Shown here piece by piece: positions 28,131 through 39,973 of a DNA stretch of 64,000 bases. The notes beneath the pieces are model-generated. The model had not been told where the DNA came from. It saw only the letters and a list, made by a program, of their open reading frames with translations, and did no database searches. The position numbers were made by a program, and so were the translations under genes. The DNA is from Takakia lepidozioides (taxonomy: Eukaryota > Streptophyta > Takakiopsida > Takakiales > Takakiaceae). Where the stretch lies: contig CM060731.1 in assembly GCA_030704615.1 (NCBI GenBank), positions 42,902,001 through 42,966,000 on the forward strand. Reading direction: 5' to 3'. The stretch's first letter is position 1, and every line of letters begins with the position of its first letter.

Positions 28131-29289
28131 TGCAGAAAATTCTAACTACCATTGATGGTGTTGATCTGGAGGCAATGGTTTTGTGGATATTATGGGTGGG
28201 TATTTTCGATGCCAACCTACTCATTCATAAGAAGCTGTCAGAAGACGACATAAAAGTTATCTAGGAGAAATGGCGCTTTGGATTGGGGAGACATTTGTGT
28301 TTTGATTGACCCGGATAATTGTGGACCTCTTGCGATTAGGTGTTTTAAGGAACGTTTGCTTTGAATGCATGTTGTCAATACACAATGCATTGCCTTTTAC
28401 AAAACATGCTTCATGAATTTTGATGAACAGATGAGTTGGAGATTATGTAAAACCTATTTTGCATGCTTTCAACATTTATTATTTCCATTTTTTCTACAAT
28501 AAAAATACATATTTTTTTGCGTTGCAAGACAATGAGGACTATGATTGCGTCCACGTGATGACAAGATCATCATAAAATCATCATTTATTAAGGAAACTCT
28601 ACATCAGCTTTAGATGGTCCATCACCTAATCCAAATAGCAACTACCTCATATCCTTTGAAAACATCTCTATATTGTAAGTACACATCAAATAATTACAGA
28701 GTATCCACAATCCATAGTGGTTGTATTAAAGATCATATCAGCTCAAACAGTGGAAAGATCAATAATTTATGTAATTAGCTGTTCCACTAGATGTACAATG
28801 TAACTCTTGATCCAATATTTTGCAGTCACACCATCAGCCAAGTTGATGTGTAGTTTTTCAAAAGGAAAATTTGGCTGCAAACCTTGTACCATGCGTAACA
28901 ACACTAAATGAAGTACTGAATCAACCCAATGAAAGACCCAAAACTCTATCATGAAGAGCAACAAAGTCTGCTACTTGCAGTGGTTTTATGTGAAAAAATC
29001 AAAACTACAATCTAATTTACACACTCACTACCATACCATGAAGTTTGAGAGGCAGTTTGAAAACCATATCTATTTGTAACATCGACAGCATGCATAAATG
29101 AGTATCCTGGGAAGTCTCACGGGAGTATGTCCAAGTAACTTATACCTACTCAAAACCAAACACTCGAAACTTGTCTACTGTAAGCTTAAAAGGTCGGTTC
29201 TTCCTAATTGTCATCCACATATTTGTCGCATTTGCCTTGCATTTGCAGATGTGAAGCTCTAAAGCGAAGACTTAAACGTGACCGCTTTG

Positions 29290-29316
29290 GCTCTAGAAAC
29301 CTAATCGGATACCATA
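29290..29316 (-). promoter_or_regulatory. primer-binding-site-like sequence next to an LTR
   Basis: On the minus strand the sequence after the LTR end is TGGTATCCGATTAGG. Its first seven bases match the common plant PBS complementary to initiator tRNA-Met (TGGTATCAGAGC), then it diverges. Its position, 2 bp inside the LTR end, is as expected. Confidence 0.5.
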
Positions 29317-31405
29317 TGTTGGGATTCGTGAGCTTGTCCTCGTATCCTAATCCCACGAGATCATTACTCTTCTAAGTAAGCAGATGAAAGAAACTCCTTC
29401 CCCCTCACATAAGCTTTTGCGCTACCCAGAAGCTGTGTTCAAGGTCACTCATAATTCAATCCAAAAACCCAAACCTAAAGCATTCGGGTTAAGAATGAAC
29501 AATGAGGATAAGAATGAGCAATGAGGAGAAGGCCTGGCTATGGCTTCTACAATGAATTCCACTCACCGACTAATCCCGGGGTTCTGGTAAATGCTGCCAG
29601 CCCGAACGCCGACATAGCTCCTAATGGGCGCCCTCACCCTCTCACAGAATCCTCCAACTGGATAGTACTACCGTCAACTGTAGAAGAGGGACAGAAAATG
29701 CGCACAAGCGCATAAGAAAAACAACACTAGAGGCAATTGAACTCGACAGAGAAGCTGCAGACTCCTTGACAAGCCCCACTGCGTTCAAATCCACTTATGA
29801 TTGATAATTCAGTGCCAAATTTCCACACTACCCAGTCGCCCTAGATTCAATGACACTACGGCATCCGGAATCTGAGGCTCTCATTCGTCTTCGGAGAAAG
29901 TAAACTCTCGTCTCTAGGTCAAAATATTTAGGGTTAAGTTAACAGGGAGATAATAATCGCGTTTCACGCCACGGGTTGCGAAAATATGAGATTCGTGAAC
30001 CTAGAGCTGCGTTTTTTACGCGACGATGGCGGAATATGCAATGAACCGTGGATCGATTCCAAATTGGGAAATAGATAGCGTGATGCGGTTTGAGCGAAGA
30101 GAGGAAAATGAGGCGAGAACAGAACAAGGCATGAGTGTTGGAATCATGTGTTGCGAATCTACAAACTTGAAAGAATCAAACTGTGGCAGGAATTCCTGCT
30201 TACGTTTCGAACGTCGCGGACTCGATGGGCGACTATTCTTCAGGGTGTCGTCAATCTATGCGCCGCTGCAACGATAGTGGAATATGCGACGAACCGTGGA
30301 TCGATTCCGAATTGGGAAATAGCCCACGTGATGCGGTTTGAGCGAAGAGAGGAAAATGAGGCGAGAACAGAACAAGGCATGAGCGTTGGAATCATGTGTT
30401 GCGAATTTGCAAACTTGGAAGAATCAAATTGTGGCAGGAATTCTTGCTTACGTTTCGAACGTCGCGGACTCGATGAGCGACTATTCTTCAGGGTGTCGTC
30501 AATCTATGCGCCACTGCAACGATGGCGGAATATGCGACAAACCTTGATCGATTGCAAATTGGGAAATAGCCAACGTGATGCGGTTTGAGCGAAGAGAGAA
30601 AATGAGGCGAAAATAGAGCAAGGCATGAGTGTTGGAATCATGTGTTGCGAATATGCAAGCTTGGAAAAATCAAACTGTGGCAGGAATTCCTGCTTACATT
30701 TCGAACGTCGCGGACTCGATGAGCGGCTATTCTTCAGGGTGTCGTCAATCTATGCGCCGCTGCAACGATGGCGGAATATGTGACGAACCGCGGATCGATT
30801 CCGAATTGGGAAATAGCCAACGGGATGCGGTGTGAGCGAAGAGAGGAAAATGAGGAAAACAGAGCAAGGCACGAGTGTTGGAATCATATGTTGCGAATCT
30901 GCAAGCTTGGAAGAATCAAACTTTGGAGAGAATTCTTGCTTACGTTTTGAACGTCGCGGACTCGATGGGCGGCTATTCTTCAGGGTGTCGTCAATCTATG
31001 CGCAGCTGCAACGATGGCGGAATATGCGACGAACCGCGGATCGATTCCGAATTGGGAAATAGCCAACGAGATGCGGTTTGAGTGAAGAGCGAAAAATGAG
31101 GCGAAAATAGAGCAAGGCACGAGTGTTGGAATCATGTGCTGCGAATCTGTGCTTCAAAATAAAGATTCCATTGATCAACCATGTCCATGTTGCAATCTCA
31201 ATTTTTGGTTGGTTTTTCTCTAGGTTGAATTGTATTTCCATAATGACTGTTGTCTATTGTATTTTCCGTTTCAATTTGAATTGAGATGGAATTATTTGCT
31301 CTCTCATAGTCTCATCCTTACGTTTCTCCACCCTATACCACCCCGATCCTCTGGGATATAGGCCTTCTCCGAAACTCCTCGTGGGGATTTTTTCAAATCC
31401 AACAA
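29317..31405 (-). mobile_element. large LTR (about 2.1 kb) of a non-autonomous or truncated LTR retrotransposon
   Basis: Read on the minus strand, the segment starts TGTTGGATTTG at 31405 and ends AATCCCAACA at 29317, giving TG...CA ends within a short inverted repeat (TGTTGG/CCAACA). It is followed by a PBS-like motif. It contains the 247-bp tandem array. No clear gag or pol was recognised in the following 2.5 kb and no second LTR was seen in the window, so this could be a solo-like remnant. Confidence 0.55.
30024..31150. repeat. tandem array, about 4.5 copies of a 246-249 bp unit
   Basis: Units start at 30025, 30274, 30522, 30768 and 31014 (ATGGCGGAATATGCGAC motif). Each holds ATCGATTCCGAATTGGGAAA, GAATCATGTGTTGCGAAT, the palindrome GCAGGAATTCCTGC in some units, and TTCAGGGTGTCGTCAATC. 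Copies are about 90-95 percent alike by eye. Period lengths are not all multiples of three, so this is not a protein repeat. Confidence 0.95.
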
Positions 31406-31649
31406 CCTCCACTGTTCAGTGGAGGTTATCCTTTGTATGTACAATGTAAGTTCGTTTGGGCAGGTTCATGGAGATGCTGCCGATGCCAACTTCTTGTCGG
31501 AACCTCCATTGGAATCCTCCATGTCAGAAATTCGTCGACAGAGGGACAACATTCACACTATTGTTGAGAATTCTGTCATCGACGGTGAAGCAGCACTTGG
31601 CTTCCGTTCAATTGCACAACCCTCTGCTTCAGTCCATTCATGAAAAGGA

Positions 31650-31800
31650 AGTTACGTGCCGGTGCACCCTTCCTCCTCGAGGGCTCTCCAACGATATCAA
31701 GTACCTGGGTTGGGGCCCGAAAATAGATAATAAGAATCAATATATGAATCGAGACGTTTGTTTTGTTTTGTTTTGTTTGTAGCGTCGTTGAGATTCACCA
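31650..31800 (+). repeat. copy of dispersed repeat R (partial)
   Basis: The stretch beginning GCCGGTGCACCC and ending TTTGTTTTGTTTGTAGCGTC corresponds, with substitutions, to the minus strand of 59170-59310. Confidence 0.6.
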
Positions 31801-32196
31801 TATATGTGCAATATTTTAATACAAATACATATAGCACATTATATAAATATATATGTACAAATATTAGTACTTGTATTTGTATTAGTATAAGTGTCAAATG
31901 TCCTACACCTATTATGAGCTTGTAGAATCCAAAGATATAGATGATCACATTGCAAACTCGCGTTTCTAGGGATTCTCATACAAATGTGAACAAAACAACT
32001 AGCATTGAGACAATCAAGGACAATTATGATTCATAATTATTTGTGGTCATGGAAAAACAATGCTATCAAACCTACAAAGAGATTGTTAAGCACTATGATG
32101 CCTCTCCTTTGGGTTTCTAAAGCTTGTGTAGAGGTGGTAAACATAGAGATTAAATAGATGTACAAACATCTAGTATCTATCATAGAGTTTGCTGAT

Positions 32197-32530
32197 GCAT
32201 ATTAAAAATACATTAATATAACTATATTTTTAAATATCCAAACTATAGACAAGAGAAAAAAATTTAATATTAAGGGATTTGACATTTCATTACCTATTAC
32301 CATTGCCATGTCTAGAATATATATATAATAATATCGTAATATATTAGTACCTTGAACGTGTTTATCACAAAGGGCTGAACTTATGAGGGTTTTAAAAATT
32401 GGGCAAACCATTGAACTTTGTATGGTGGTTTTATCATATTAATATTTAGAAGTGTTATATGCGTTACATTGAATATGTGAAGAAAAAAAAAATAGTATTA
32501 GAGCCGATTTGAGAAAAATGAAAATGTTGA
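32197..32530. repeat. AT-rich dispersed repeat S, copy 1
   Basis: Shared landmarks with the copies at 33398 and 33970 are CTATATTTTTAA-TATC, GGCAAGAGATAAA-like, GACATTTCATTA, and ATTGAATATGTGAAGAAA. Confidence 0.65.
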
Positions 32531-33397
32531 AACTAAATGTGGGTTCTAGAAATATTTTTATAAATCAGTAAAATCAAAATATTTAAACATAAAAACTACA
32601 TAAAGCTACATACATACATCTGGAAAACCCGCAATGGTCTGTACAGGCGTGCCCAAGCAACCTTCTCAGATGGAACACTCCAACCCCAGTAGAGGAATTA
32701 AATGGTCTTTTGAAGCTGTAGAAACAGACTGAAATCTTCCAATAATCCATTGTTCACATAATGAATTCAATGTCAGTGATAGTGCTCCTGTTCTCTAAAT
32801 GGAACATTGTTTGCATTCTTTCAGCAACCTTTCAGTAGAGGTACACCCCATGGTTTTTGACTGACTAGAAGGGAGTGTTGAGAGGGAAAGAGAAAGAGGA
32901 AGATAGAATGCCAAGTGGAAGAGATGAAAGAAAGCCGACCTGCTACAGGTAGGGTCCTCCCCAGAACTGTCACAAACCTGCTCAAACTCATACTGCAGAC
33001 GACCCACAGCAATCTTGAAGAGCCACACCTGCATCAACTTTGATGCATCAATCTCAACAGTCTAACCCAGATAATATTAAGCTGGATGTCAACCCTGTGC
33101 ATCAAGCAAGCAAAATTTAGAATATGTCAGTCGAATACATGATACATGAAGCACACAAACTAGTGCAGTACATATATGTATGAATACATAACTGTACTCA
33201 TGCAAGGACAGACTGATTGCACTATTGACAAACAAAGCCCCTGAAGCAAAAACCAAACCAACCTACCAAGTGTGAACAAAGAACATCAGCAACAAAATTG
33301 CATATAGCCAGTAGCATCTCAATATATGACAAGATTGAGACTCTCCAACTGAATAATCATAGAGACGTTTTTATTTTTATTTTTATTTTTTAAATGG

Positions 33398-33700
33398 TGT
33401 TTATAATGTATTCATAACTCTATATTCTTAATTATCTAAAATATAGGCAAGAGATAAAAATCCAATATTAAGGATTTAGACATTTCATTAAAACATGCTC
33501 CTCAACTATTTAGAAGTGTTGTAACATTTACATTGAATATGTGAAGAAACAAAAGAAATAAAAGAAATATATATTATAGCAGATTCGACAAAAAAAAAGT
33601 TCATAAGTCAGTATTTTATTTTTATTTTTTAGGCAGCTTAGAAAATATGATGATGATGATGTGGCATGATGATGAATGGTTGACTCTGACATGGCAGCCA
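33398..33700. repeat. AT-rich dispersed repeat S, copy 2
   Basis: Same order of landmarks as copy 1. It ends in a purine-rich ATGATGATGATGTGG segment. Confidence 0.65.
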
Positions 33701-33969
33701 TGACATGTCACTATGGCACCCTATTTAAAACGCAACTGGAATTAGGGCCGCGTGTTGCACCGCACATGACTTCTGAGAGCAATGTTCAAGTTTTTCCAAT
33801 TAATTAATTAACTTTAAAAGGAAAAGGTATTCAAGCAAATAATATTGTTTTTGTTATAGAGAGACAAGACTCCGGCTCACATAGCCATAAACTGTCCTTT
33901 CAAGGGTGGGTTCTATAAAAGTTTTTATAAATCAAAATCTTAACAAGTAAATTTTAAATTTGTTTTACA

Positions 33970-34310
33970 ACATATTAATAGATCTATATTTTTAATTATC
34001 TAGTATATAGGCAAGAGATAAATATCTAATATTTAAATCTCATTAGCTGTTACTATAATATAATATAATATATTTGTACTATTATAATATAATATTAATT
34101 CAAAAACTGGACAAACCATTGAATCCATTTGGGTGGTTTTATCATAAACAATATCTAGAAGTGTTTTAACATTTCTATTGAATGTGTAAAGAAACAACAA
34201 AAAATAAAAATAAAAAATGATTATATTAATTTACAAAACATAATTTAAAAATTCAATTTTATTTTTGGCTTTTGGGCAGATTAAAAAATGACGATGACAA
34301 CGTGGTTGAA
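33970..34310. repeat. AT-rich dispersed repeat S, copy 3
   Basis: Same landmarks, including ACAAACCATTGAA followed by GGTGGTTTTATCATA, which copy 1 also has. It directly precedes the gypsy remnant. Confidence 0.65.
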
Positions 34311-34406
34311 GAAAGGAATAAAATGATATTAGAGCCCAAAAGAAGCCAGTTGAAATTGGGATGTGTTCTAAGTTGTCCCCAAAGTTCTGTGGTCCTTTTA
34401 TAATTT

Positions 34407-34738
34407 TTGAGATGTTATAGATCTGTAGCATATCAGCTGGATCTGCAAGCTACTTGGAAAATCCATGACGTCGTTCATGTCAGCCTCCTAAGGAAATATG
34501 TGGCAGACCCTAGTTACATTCTACCTAAACTACCCAAGGTTGTAGCAGAAGGTTGGTTGTTGGCTCCACCTGAACGTGTTCTGGAAACAAGAACAAAACA
34601 TCTTCAAAATCTTCATGTCGTGAACATCTTGTCAAATGGTATCACTATCCAAAATCTGAAGCTACTTGGGAAAAGGAGAGTGACCTACAGTTGGATTTTC
34701 CCCATTTCACTATCATTGCGGACAATGATCAGTATTTT
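34407..34738 (+). pseudogene. Ty3/gypsy pol 3' end (integrase C-terminus / chromodomain-like)
   Basis: The frame VAYQLDLQATWKIHDVVHVS, LLRKYVADPSYILPKLPKV and PPERVLETRTKHLQN is the typical end of a plant gypsy integrase. It is followed by a shifted, broken chromodomain-like tail (HFTIADNDQYF in another frame). Confidence 0.85.
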
Positions 34739-34749
34739 AGTGGGGGAGA
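34739..34749 (+). promoter_or_regulatory. polypurine tract of the gypsy element
   Basis: AGTGGGGGAGA stands immediately after the pol end and before the LTR, the standard place for plus-strand priming. Confidence 0.75.
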
Positions 34750-35262
34750 TTATTATGGCATTCTATATAATCGGAATCAGTTCTGGGTGGAAAAGCCAAG
34801 GGATTGTGATTGAATGACAGGTGGGGGAAACCTGCAATAGTGCCATGTGATGGCCTTGAAAGACAACTGCCAGCTTCAGATGGCCGGTCACCAATTAAGG
34901 AGGTCACCGGTTCATGAACGAGGAAGAAGGCCATTCTGGCAGAAAAAGAGAAGAACAATAACGGACGAGTTCGGGAGATGGCCTAGAGGATAGGAAAGTG
35001 TGATGAGATTATGTACAAGGAATAGTGCACAGTGTGACGGCTGGGTGGACCGGAAGTGGTATCCAGTATTGTGCATTTAGAACGAGTTGATTAGAAATAG
35101 CTATTGGCTTTTGTAGTTTTCAGACACAAGGACTGTGGTTCCTCCCATGTACAAATGATAGTTGTAATACCTGTGAAAATGGTTTCACTAAGGGCAAGGT
35201 TGTAATGATGCAGACTGAATTGGGTTCTTGTCACGATTTGAAAGAAGAAAGAATTGTTATAA
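34750..35262 (+). repeat. Ty3/gypsy LTR, about 510 bp
   Basis: It is bounded by the polypurine tract on the left and the primer-binding site on the right. The exact termini are uncertain because no clean TG...CA is visible. Confidence 0.7.
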
Positions 35263-35263
35263 G

Positions 35264-35275
35264 TGGTATCAGAGC
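35264..35275 (+). promoter_or_regulatory. primer-binding site (initiator tRNA-Met type)
   Basis: TGGTATCAGAGC is an exact match to the standard plant PBS. Confidence 0.9.
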
Positions 35276-35594
35276 CATCTGAGTGATAGGGTAGAAGCGA
35301 GATCAGTTGCGATTTATGAGCCGATTGTCGTTTGGGTCTGAGAACAATGTGCAGTTGAGCTCGTAAGGAAGTTCTGAAGTGATGAAGTGTTATGACGCTG
35401 GTAATTCTCAACGTAAAGAGAGTCAGGTGATTTAGCCCATCTCAAAGGTACAAATGGAGGCTTTGGGCGTTTTGATTCGTTCCGAAGTCCAGAAGCCGAC
35501 ACCTGTCAAATAACGATCTACTATAAAGAGAACCAAAGGGACATCACCTGATAAATCGCGAAGCTACGCCGAATCCCAATCTGACACAAGCTCC

Positions 35595-36105
35595 TTGGAA
35601 TTTAAGGCAAAGAAGAACAAGGATGTTACTCATGAAATCAAGCAGATGGTGAAGCTACCGGAGTTTGTGGGTAGGACTTCTGTGAAGCCAGAAGAAATTC
35701 TGTCGTTTCTAGAAACACTCGAGGAATTCTTTGAGGAGGATTATCTTGAAGAGGCTCAAATTAGAACGGCAACCCTACAGATCCGAGATGCGGTAAAATT
35801 ATGGTGGTCTTGTCAGAAGAAATAACGTCGTGAACATGACAAACCCCCAATCGATACTTGGGAAAAATTTCGATCGTCGTTCTTGGCTTACTACCTCCTT
35901 GGGAATTACGCTCACAAGGAATGTTGAACTCTTCACACTGAAACAGGAAAATTCAAGTGTGGTTGAGTTCAAGACAAAATTTGAAATGCATGCCAGTTAT
36001 TTCCCAACTCTCAGTGAGGATGACAAGGTAGATTTTTTCATAGATGGCCTGAATGACTCTCTGAAATTCAAGGTCAAGGCCCACAATCCCCGCACTGAGA
36101 AAGAA
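35595..36105 (+). pseudogene. gypsy gag fragment
   Basis: It encodes EILSFLETLEEFFEEDYL, then a broken WEKFRSSFLAYY segment and the gag core LFTLKQENSSVVEFKTKF...LSEDDKVDFFIDGL. There is a stop after QKK at 35823 and a frame change. No zinc knuckle remains. Confidence 0.8.
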
Positions 36106-37160
36106 GAAAGATGGTGGATTGAGTGTGGACTATAGGTGGATGAATAAAATGACAACCAAGAAAAAGTATCCACTTCCCCCATTTTAGATGATCTACTCCA
36201 TCATTTGTATGGGAGTAAATTAGTCTTTTCCAAACTTGATCTGCGACCAGGTTACCACCAGATACAAATTAAAGATTCAGATACACCTAAAACTGGATTT
36301 CGTTCACGCTTTGGCCACTATGAGTACGCAGTAATGCCCTATGGGCTTACCAATGCTCCGGCTACGTTCATGCATTTGATGAACTCTTTGTTTCAAAAAT
36401 ACCTTGGCAAGATGGTTCTTGTCTTTATGGATGATATCTTGGTATTTTCCAAGCATAAACAACATTTGCGAATGGTCTTAGATATCTTAAGATAGAATCA
36501 TCTATTTGCAAAGAAGAGTAAATGTGAGTTCTTTGTGGATCACAGGGACTATTTGGGATTTCATACAAAAATTGACCCAAAGAAGATTAAGGCTGTGGCT
36601 GAATGGCCCAAATCCAAGGATAAAACAGAAGTTAGAAGCTTTGTTGGGTTTGCTAGCTTCTTGCAAAAGTGTGTTAAATCATTCAGCGCCGCTGACTGAT
36701 CTACAGAATAACTCTAGGAGATGGATTGGAATGAAGCCTAAACGCCATATTGTGATATTAGCTTTGAAAAGCTATAGTCTGCATTGACACATGTTCCAAT
36801 GCTGAAATTGATTGATCCTACCAAGGACGAGATTGTGTTTTGCACTGACGCGAGCCATCTCGCTGTTGGAGCAATATTAGTGCAGGTTATTGCCTACGAT
36901 TTTACTCAATCCAGCTCAACAAAATTATCTTGTTCATGAAAAAGAACTTCGGGCTATTATTCACGAAGTGATGATATGGAGGCTTTACATGGTTCATGTG
37001 GACTTTACAATAGAGACCGATCGTGAGAGTTTAAAGTATCTCAGCACACAATCCAACTTGAAGAATATCACATGAATCATGTCTCTTCAATCTAAGAGAC
37101 ATGATTTCTATTTTAGATTTTCAAAACATGACATATTACCGCTATATCCGTGGATGGTGC
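36106..37160 (+). pseudogene. gypsy reverse transcriptase and RNase H fragment
   Basis: RT starts abruptly ([13 protein letters not shown]) directly after gag, so protease and the pol N-terminus are missing. [27 protein letters not shown] and the FMDDILVF catalytic box are present, then FVGFASFLQKC, FCTDASHLAVGAIL (RNase H Asp) and EKELRAI. Stops at about 36495 and 36787 break the frame. Confidence 0.88.
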
Positions 37161-38766
37161 TCACACCACTTTTCTTTTTTCATGCTCCCGCCTATTGTGT
37201 TCGCATGCCACAACCAAGTTATTTCAGAGTGGTAATGGGCACATACCACCTCGGTATTTTTCACCAACTAGTATCAGCAGAAGCCCACAGATAAAACTAG
37301 TTTAATATCCCCATAGGCGTTCTTGGTTCCCTAACGTGAAGAATTCCGCCCAGATGGTTCGGAGCTCAAATCCTACATAAGTTAAGTTTGTGTTGTAACT
37401 TGTGTTGTCTCGTGAGATTTTTCTTCAACAAAGGTACTAGGTACTCAAAAAAAGAAAAGCGCGCACAACGAAATAGATAAAAATATCATTGAATAATATC
37501 CGGCAGCGCACAATTCCCGGTACTCAAGTTGCCCGACAGCTCGCGCGTGCCGCAAGTGGGCCAGTTGTCGGTGGCAAAACCGAGGTTTCGCCATTAATGA
37601 TGACGGATAAGACATCCCGGACGGTACAGCGGCGGACGGATGTATGAACATTCCCTGGATGGATAAATTATGCGCTGGCCTGGATTCCCACTGACCAGGT
37701 ATGGCTACAATTGACCCCACCACAGTCAGGTTTTAGGGTTACGGTTCAACCCACAAAAAACAAATCTGATAAATATCCGATAAAATCAATTACTGGAACG
37801 AAATACACCACCCCAACAGAAAAAAAGGCACGGATGGATGAAAACGGCTAAAGCGATGGCGAAACCACGGCAGCATTTACGACCCGCCGTGCGAATGGCG
37901 ACGGTACTTTGCGCGGGACACCGGGCTTGTTTTGCAGGCAGTACGGCGCTTCCGGGAGTGGGCGATCCAGATTCTGCCATGTGAAGGATCGCACGGCGTT
38001 AGAGTCGGAAACGTGGCCGATCAAGATCGAAAACGGTTACGGAAAAGCACTCCGTAGCCTGCCACACGTCACATGGCAACCTTCCCCCGCTGCCCGTACT
38101 GGGGCAGGGTTCGAACCCACGTGGCCCCATGCTGCGCCGTATTATAGTGTTATTTTGAACAGGATGCGATCAACGTAGCGCGCTGGTCGATGCCATATTG
38201 TGGTCTCGATAAAATCGCAGCAGAGATCCATTCTGTACAAACTGCATTCATTGTCGGCCGGCCTGTTCGATTTATCGCGGAAAAAAAAAGTTACGGGACG
38301 GTACCACTTTTGTGTCACTGCGAGGGAGACATTACATTCGGATGTCGGAAGGGAGTAATTCGGGTAAGTAGGCGTCTGCAGGATTCGCAACAAAATTGAT
38401 TGCGGTCGCAGTTGCGGTCAGGCGACGCAAATAATGTCGCAAGACCAAATCATAAGTCGCTGCGATGTGGGAACTCCAACTGATTTTCTGCCTCGCTGTC
38501 AGCCTGCGCCTGCAGCTGACTTGGCAGCTCCTTAAAGCCTACCTGTCCCCTAACTTTCCATGTCAGCCGCTAACTTACGTCAGAGGTTAGGGGAAGCTCT
38601 TGCTAACTGCTAACCTAACCTACCTGCTCTCTGTTCAGTAACTGCTAAGCTAACCAAACCTACTGTGGAATTGGCCGACCGATGACATCCCGGCCGGTAA
38701 GCCACCGGGCTTACCGGCCGAGAGAAGTGGCGAGTGGTTTTCCAAGGCGGGCAGTGTACTGGCTGG
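37161..38766. other. spacer, no gene recognised
   Basis: A GC-richer stretch (37450-38400) without recognised coding. A tRNA T-arm-like palindrome GGGTTCGAACCC occurs at 38107-38118, but no cloverleaf could be built around it. Confidence 0.5.
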
Positions 38767-38961
38767 GCGTAACAGTCAGCAGGTAGTGGATTCTTATATG
38801 GAATAAATGGATTCCATTGCGTAACAGTCGGCAGGTAGTGGATTCTGATAGGGAATAAATGGATTCCATTGCGTAACAGTCAGCAGATAGTGGATTCTGA
38901 TAGGGAATAAACGGATTCCATTGCGTAACAGTCAGGAGGTAGTGGATTCTGATAGGGAATA
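38767..38961. repeat. 52-bp tandem repeat, 3.75 copies
   Basis: Units start at 38767, 38819, 38871 and 38923 with GCGTAACAGTC. Each contains AGTGGATTCTGATAGGGAAT and AAATGGATTCCATT, with one to four differences between units. Confidence 0.95.
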
Positions 38962-39973
38962 AAGAGCCCCATATTATGCCGACGAGAAAAGGTGACGATT
39001 GTGATTCTGCCGAGTAATAATAAGATATGTTGGCCTCAAATCATGGGTTGGAGAAGGGAACATTGTAATTATTATTGGGATCTAAAAAATGGGGATGGAT
39101 GAATGTTGTACCATGCCAGAGCTAGCATGCATCCATGTGCTTGTTTTTTTTCCTTTTCTCCGTTTCCTTAAGGGGTTGAGTTTAGGGCCATTAGCATGGA
39201 TGAGCAAGTGGTGATAGAGGATGAACAGGTACGTATCATTCATGGACGGGACTGGAATCCATCCCTGAGCAGCCGGCAACGGTGTCAGGGGGAAAGCGCG
39301 GGGGGGAGGAATGACGGCCGCTAGTTTCCCGGGAGGTGCTAGATTCGGCGGCAGTCGCTTTACAGCTCTTAAACCGCGTGACGAGTATTTTAGGCAGCCG
39401 TGTTGATGCGTGTGCGCACACGGATCGACCTCCATAGCTCCACATCACTCGCGTTCATATATCGCTGCAGCGAGACCAGCTTTCGATCCACCTGCAGATT
39501 GGAACCTTGCAGTTCTATCATCATCTCCTCCATGCTTCATCATTGTACATCATTTTCATCATTGGGGGTCAAACATATGTAGAGTTTTTGCTCGCAGTTT
39601 CGTGTGGGGAGATGCTTATTCTCCCTGGCAAGACTTGCGATAGGTATCGAACTTAGAGAATGCTCAAGCATTGAAGCCGATCCGAGTTTCTTAATTAATA
39701 TACACTTGTGTGGCCACCCTGTTGTCCCTATGGCTACCCAGAGTCTTCAGCAAATTCAATTTTTGTTCCTCTCTTGGAGTGGTAGAATGGGGGTAGCTGG
39801 GTTCATATGAGCTCTCATTAATTAGTATGATCTCAGGGCTGGCCATTGTCAATGACAATCACAGGAGGTCTGGCAAGCACAGCATAACTTGTGGGAACTA
39901 GAATAAAATGAAATTGGTAACACCTAGACCGAGTTGCTGATTTTCATAGTGAAGAAACTCCTTTACCGGAAAG
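38962..39973. other. spacer and 3' flank of the Josephin-family gene
   Basis: No coding region recognised; open frames on both strands lack family motifs. Confidence 0.5.

Noticed and set aside
30025-31081. Repeated open frames (MAEYVTNRGSIPNWEI type) in the 247-bp array as a repeat protein
   Set aside because: Unit lengths of 246-249 bp shift the frame from unit to unit, and each unit has stops; it is a DNA repeat.
32940-33040. Minus-strand exon-like segment (VWLFKIAVGRLQYEFEQ followed by GT)
   Set aside because: It has no acceptor partner or further exons that I could find, and I recognise no family. It could be a gene fragment, but the support is too thin.
38100-38130. Possible tRNA gene around GGGTTCGAACCC
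   Set aside because: Only the T-arm-like palindrome is present; no acceptor, D or anticodon arm could be folded.
39082-39435. 118-codon minus-strand open frame
   Set aside because: Composition is that of random GC-rich DNA, and no family is recognised.
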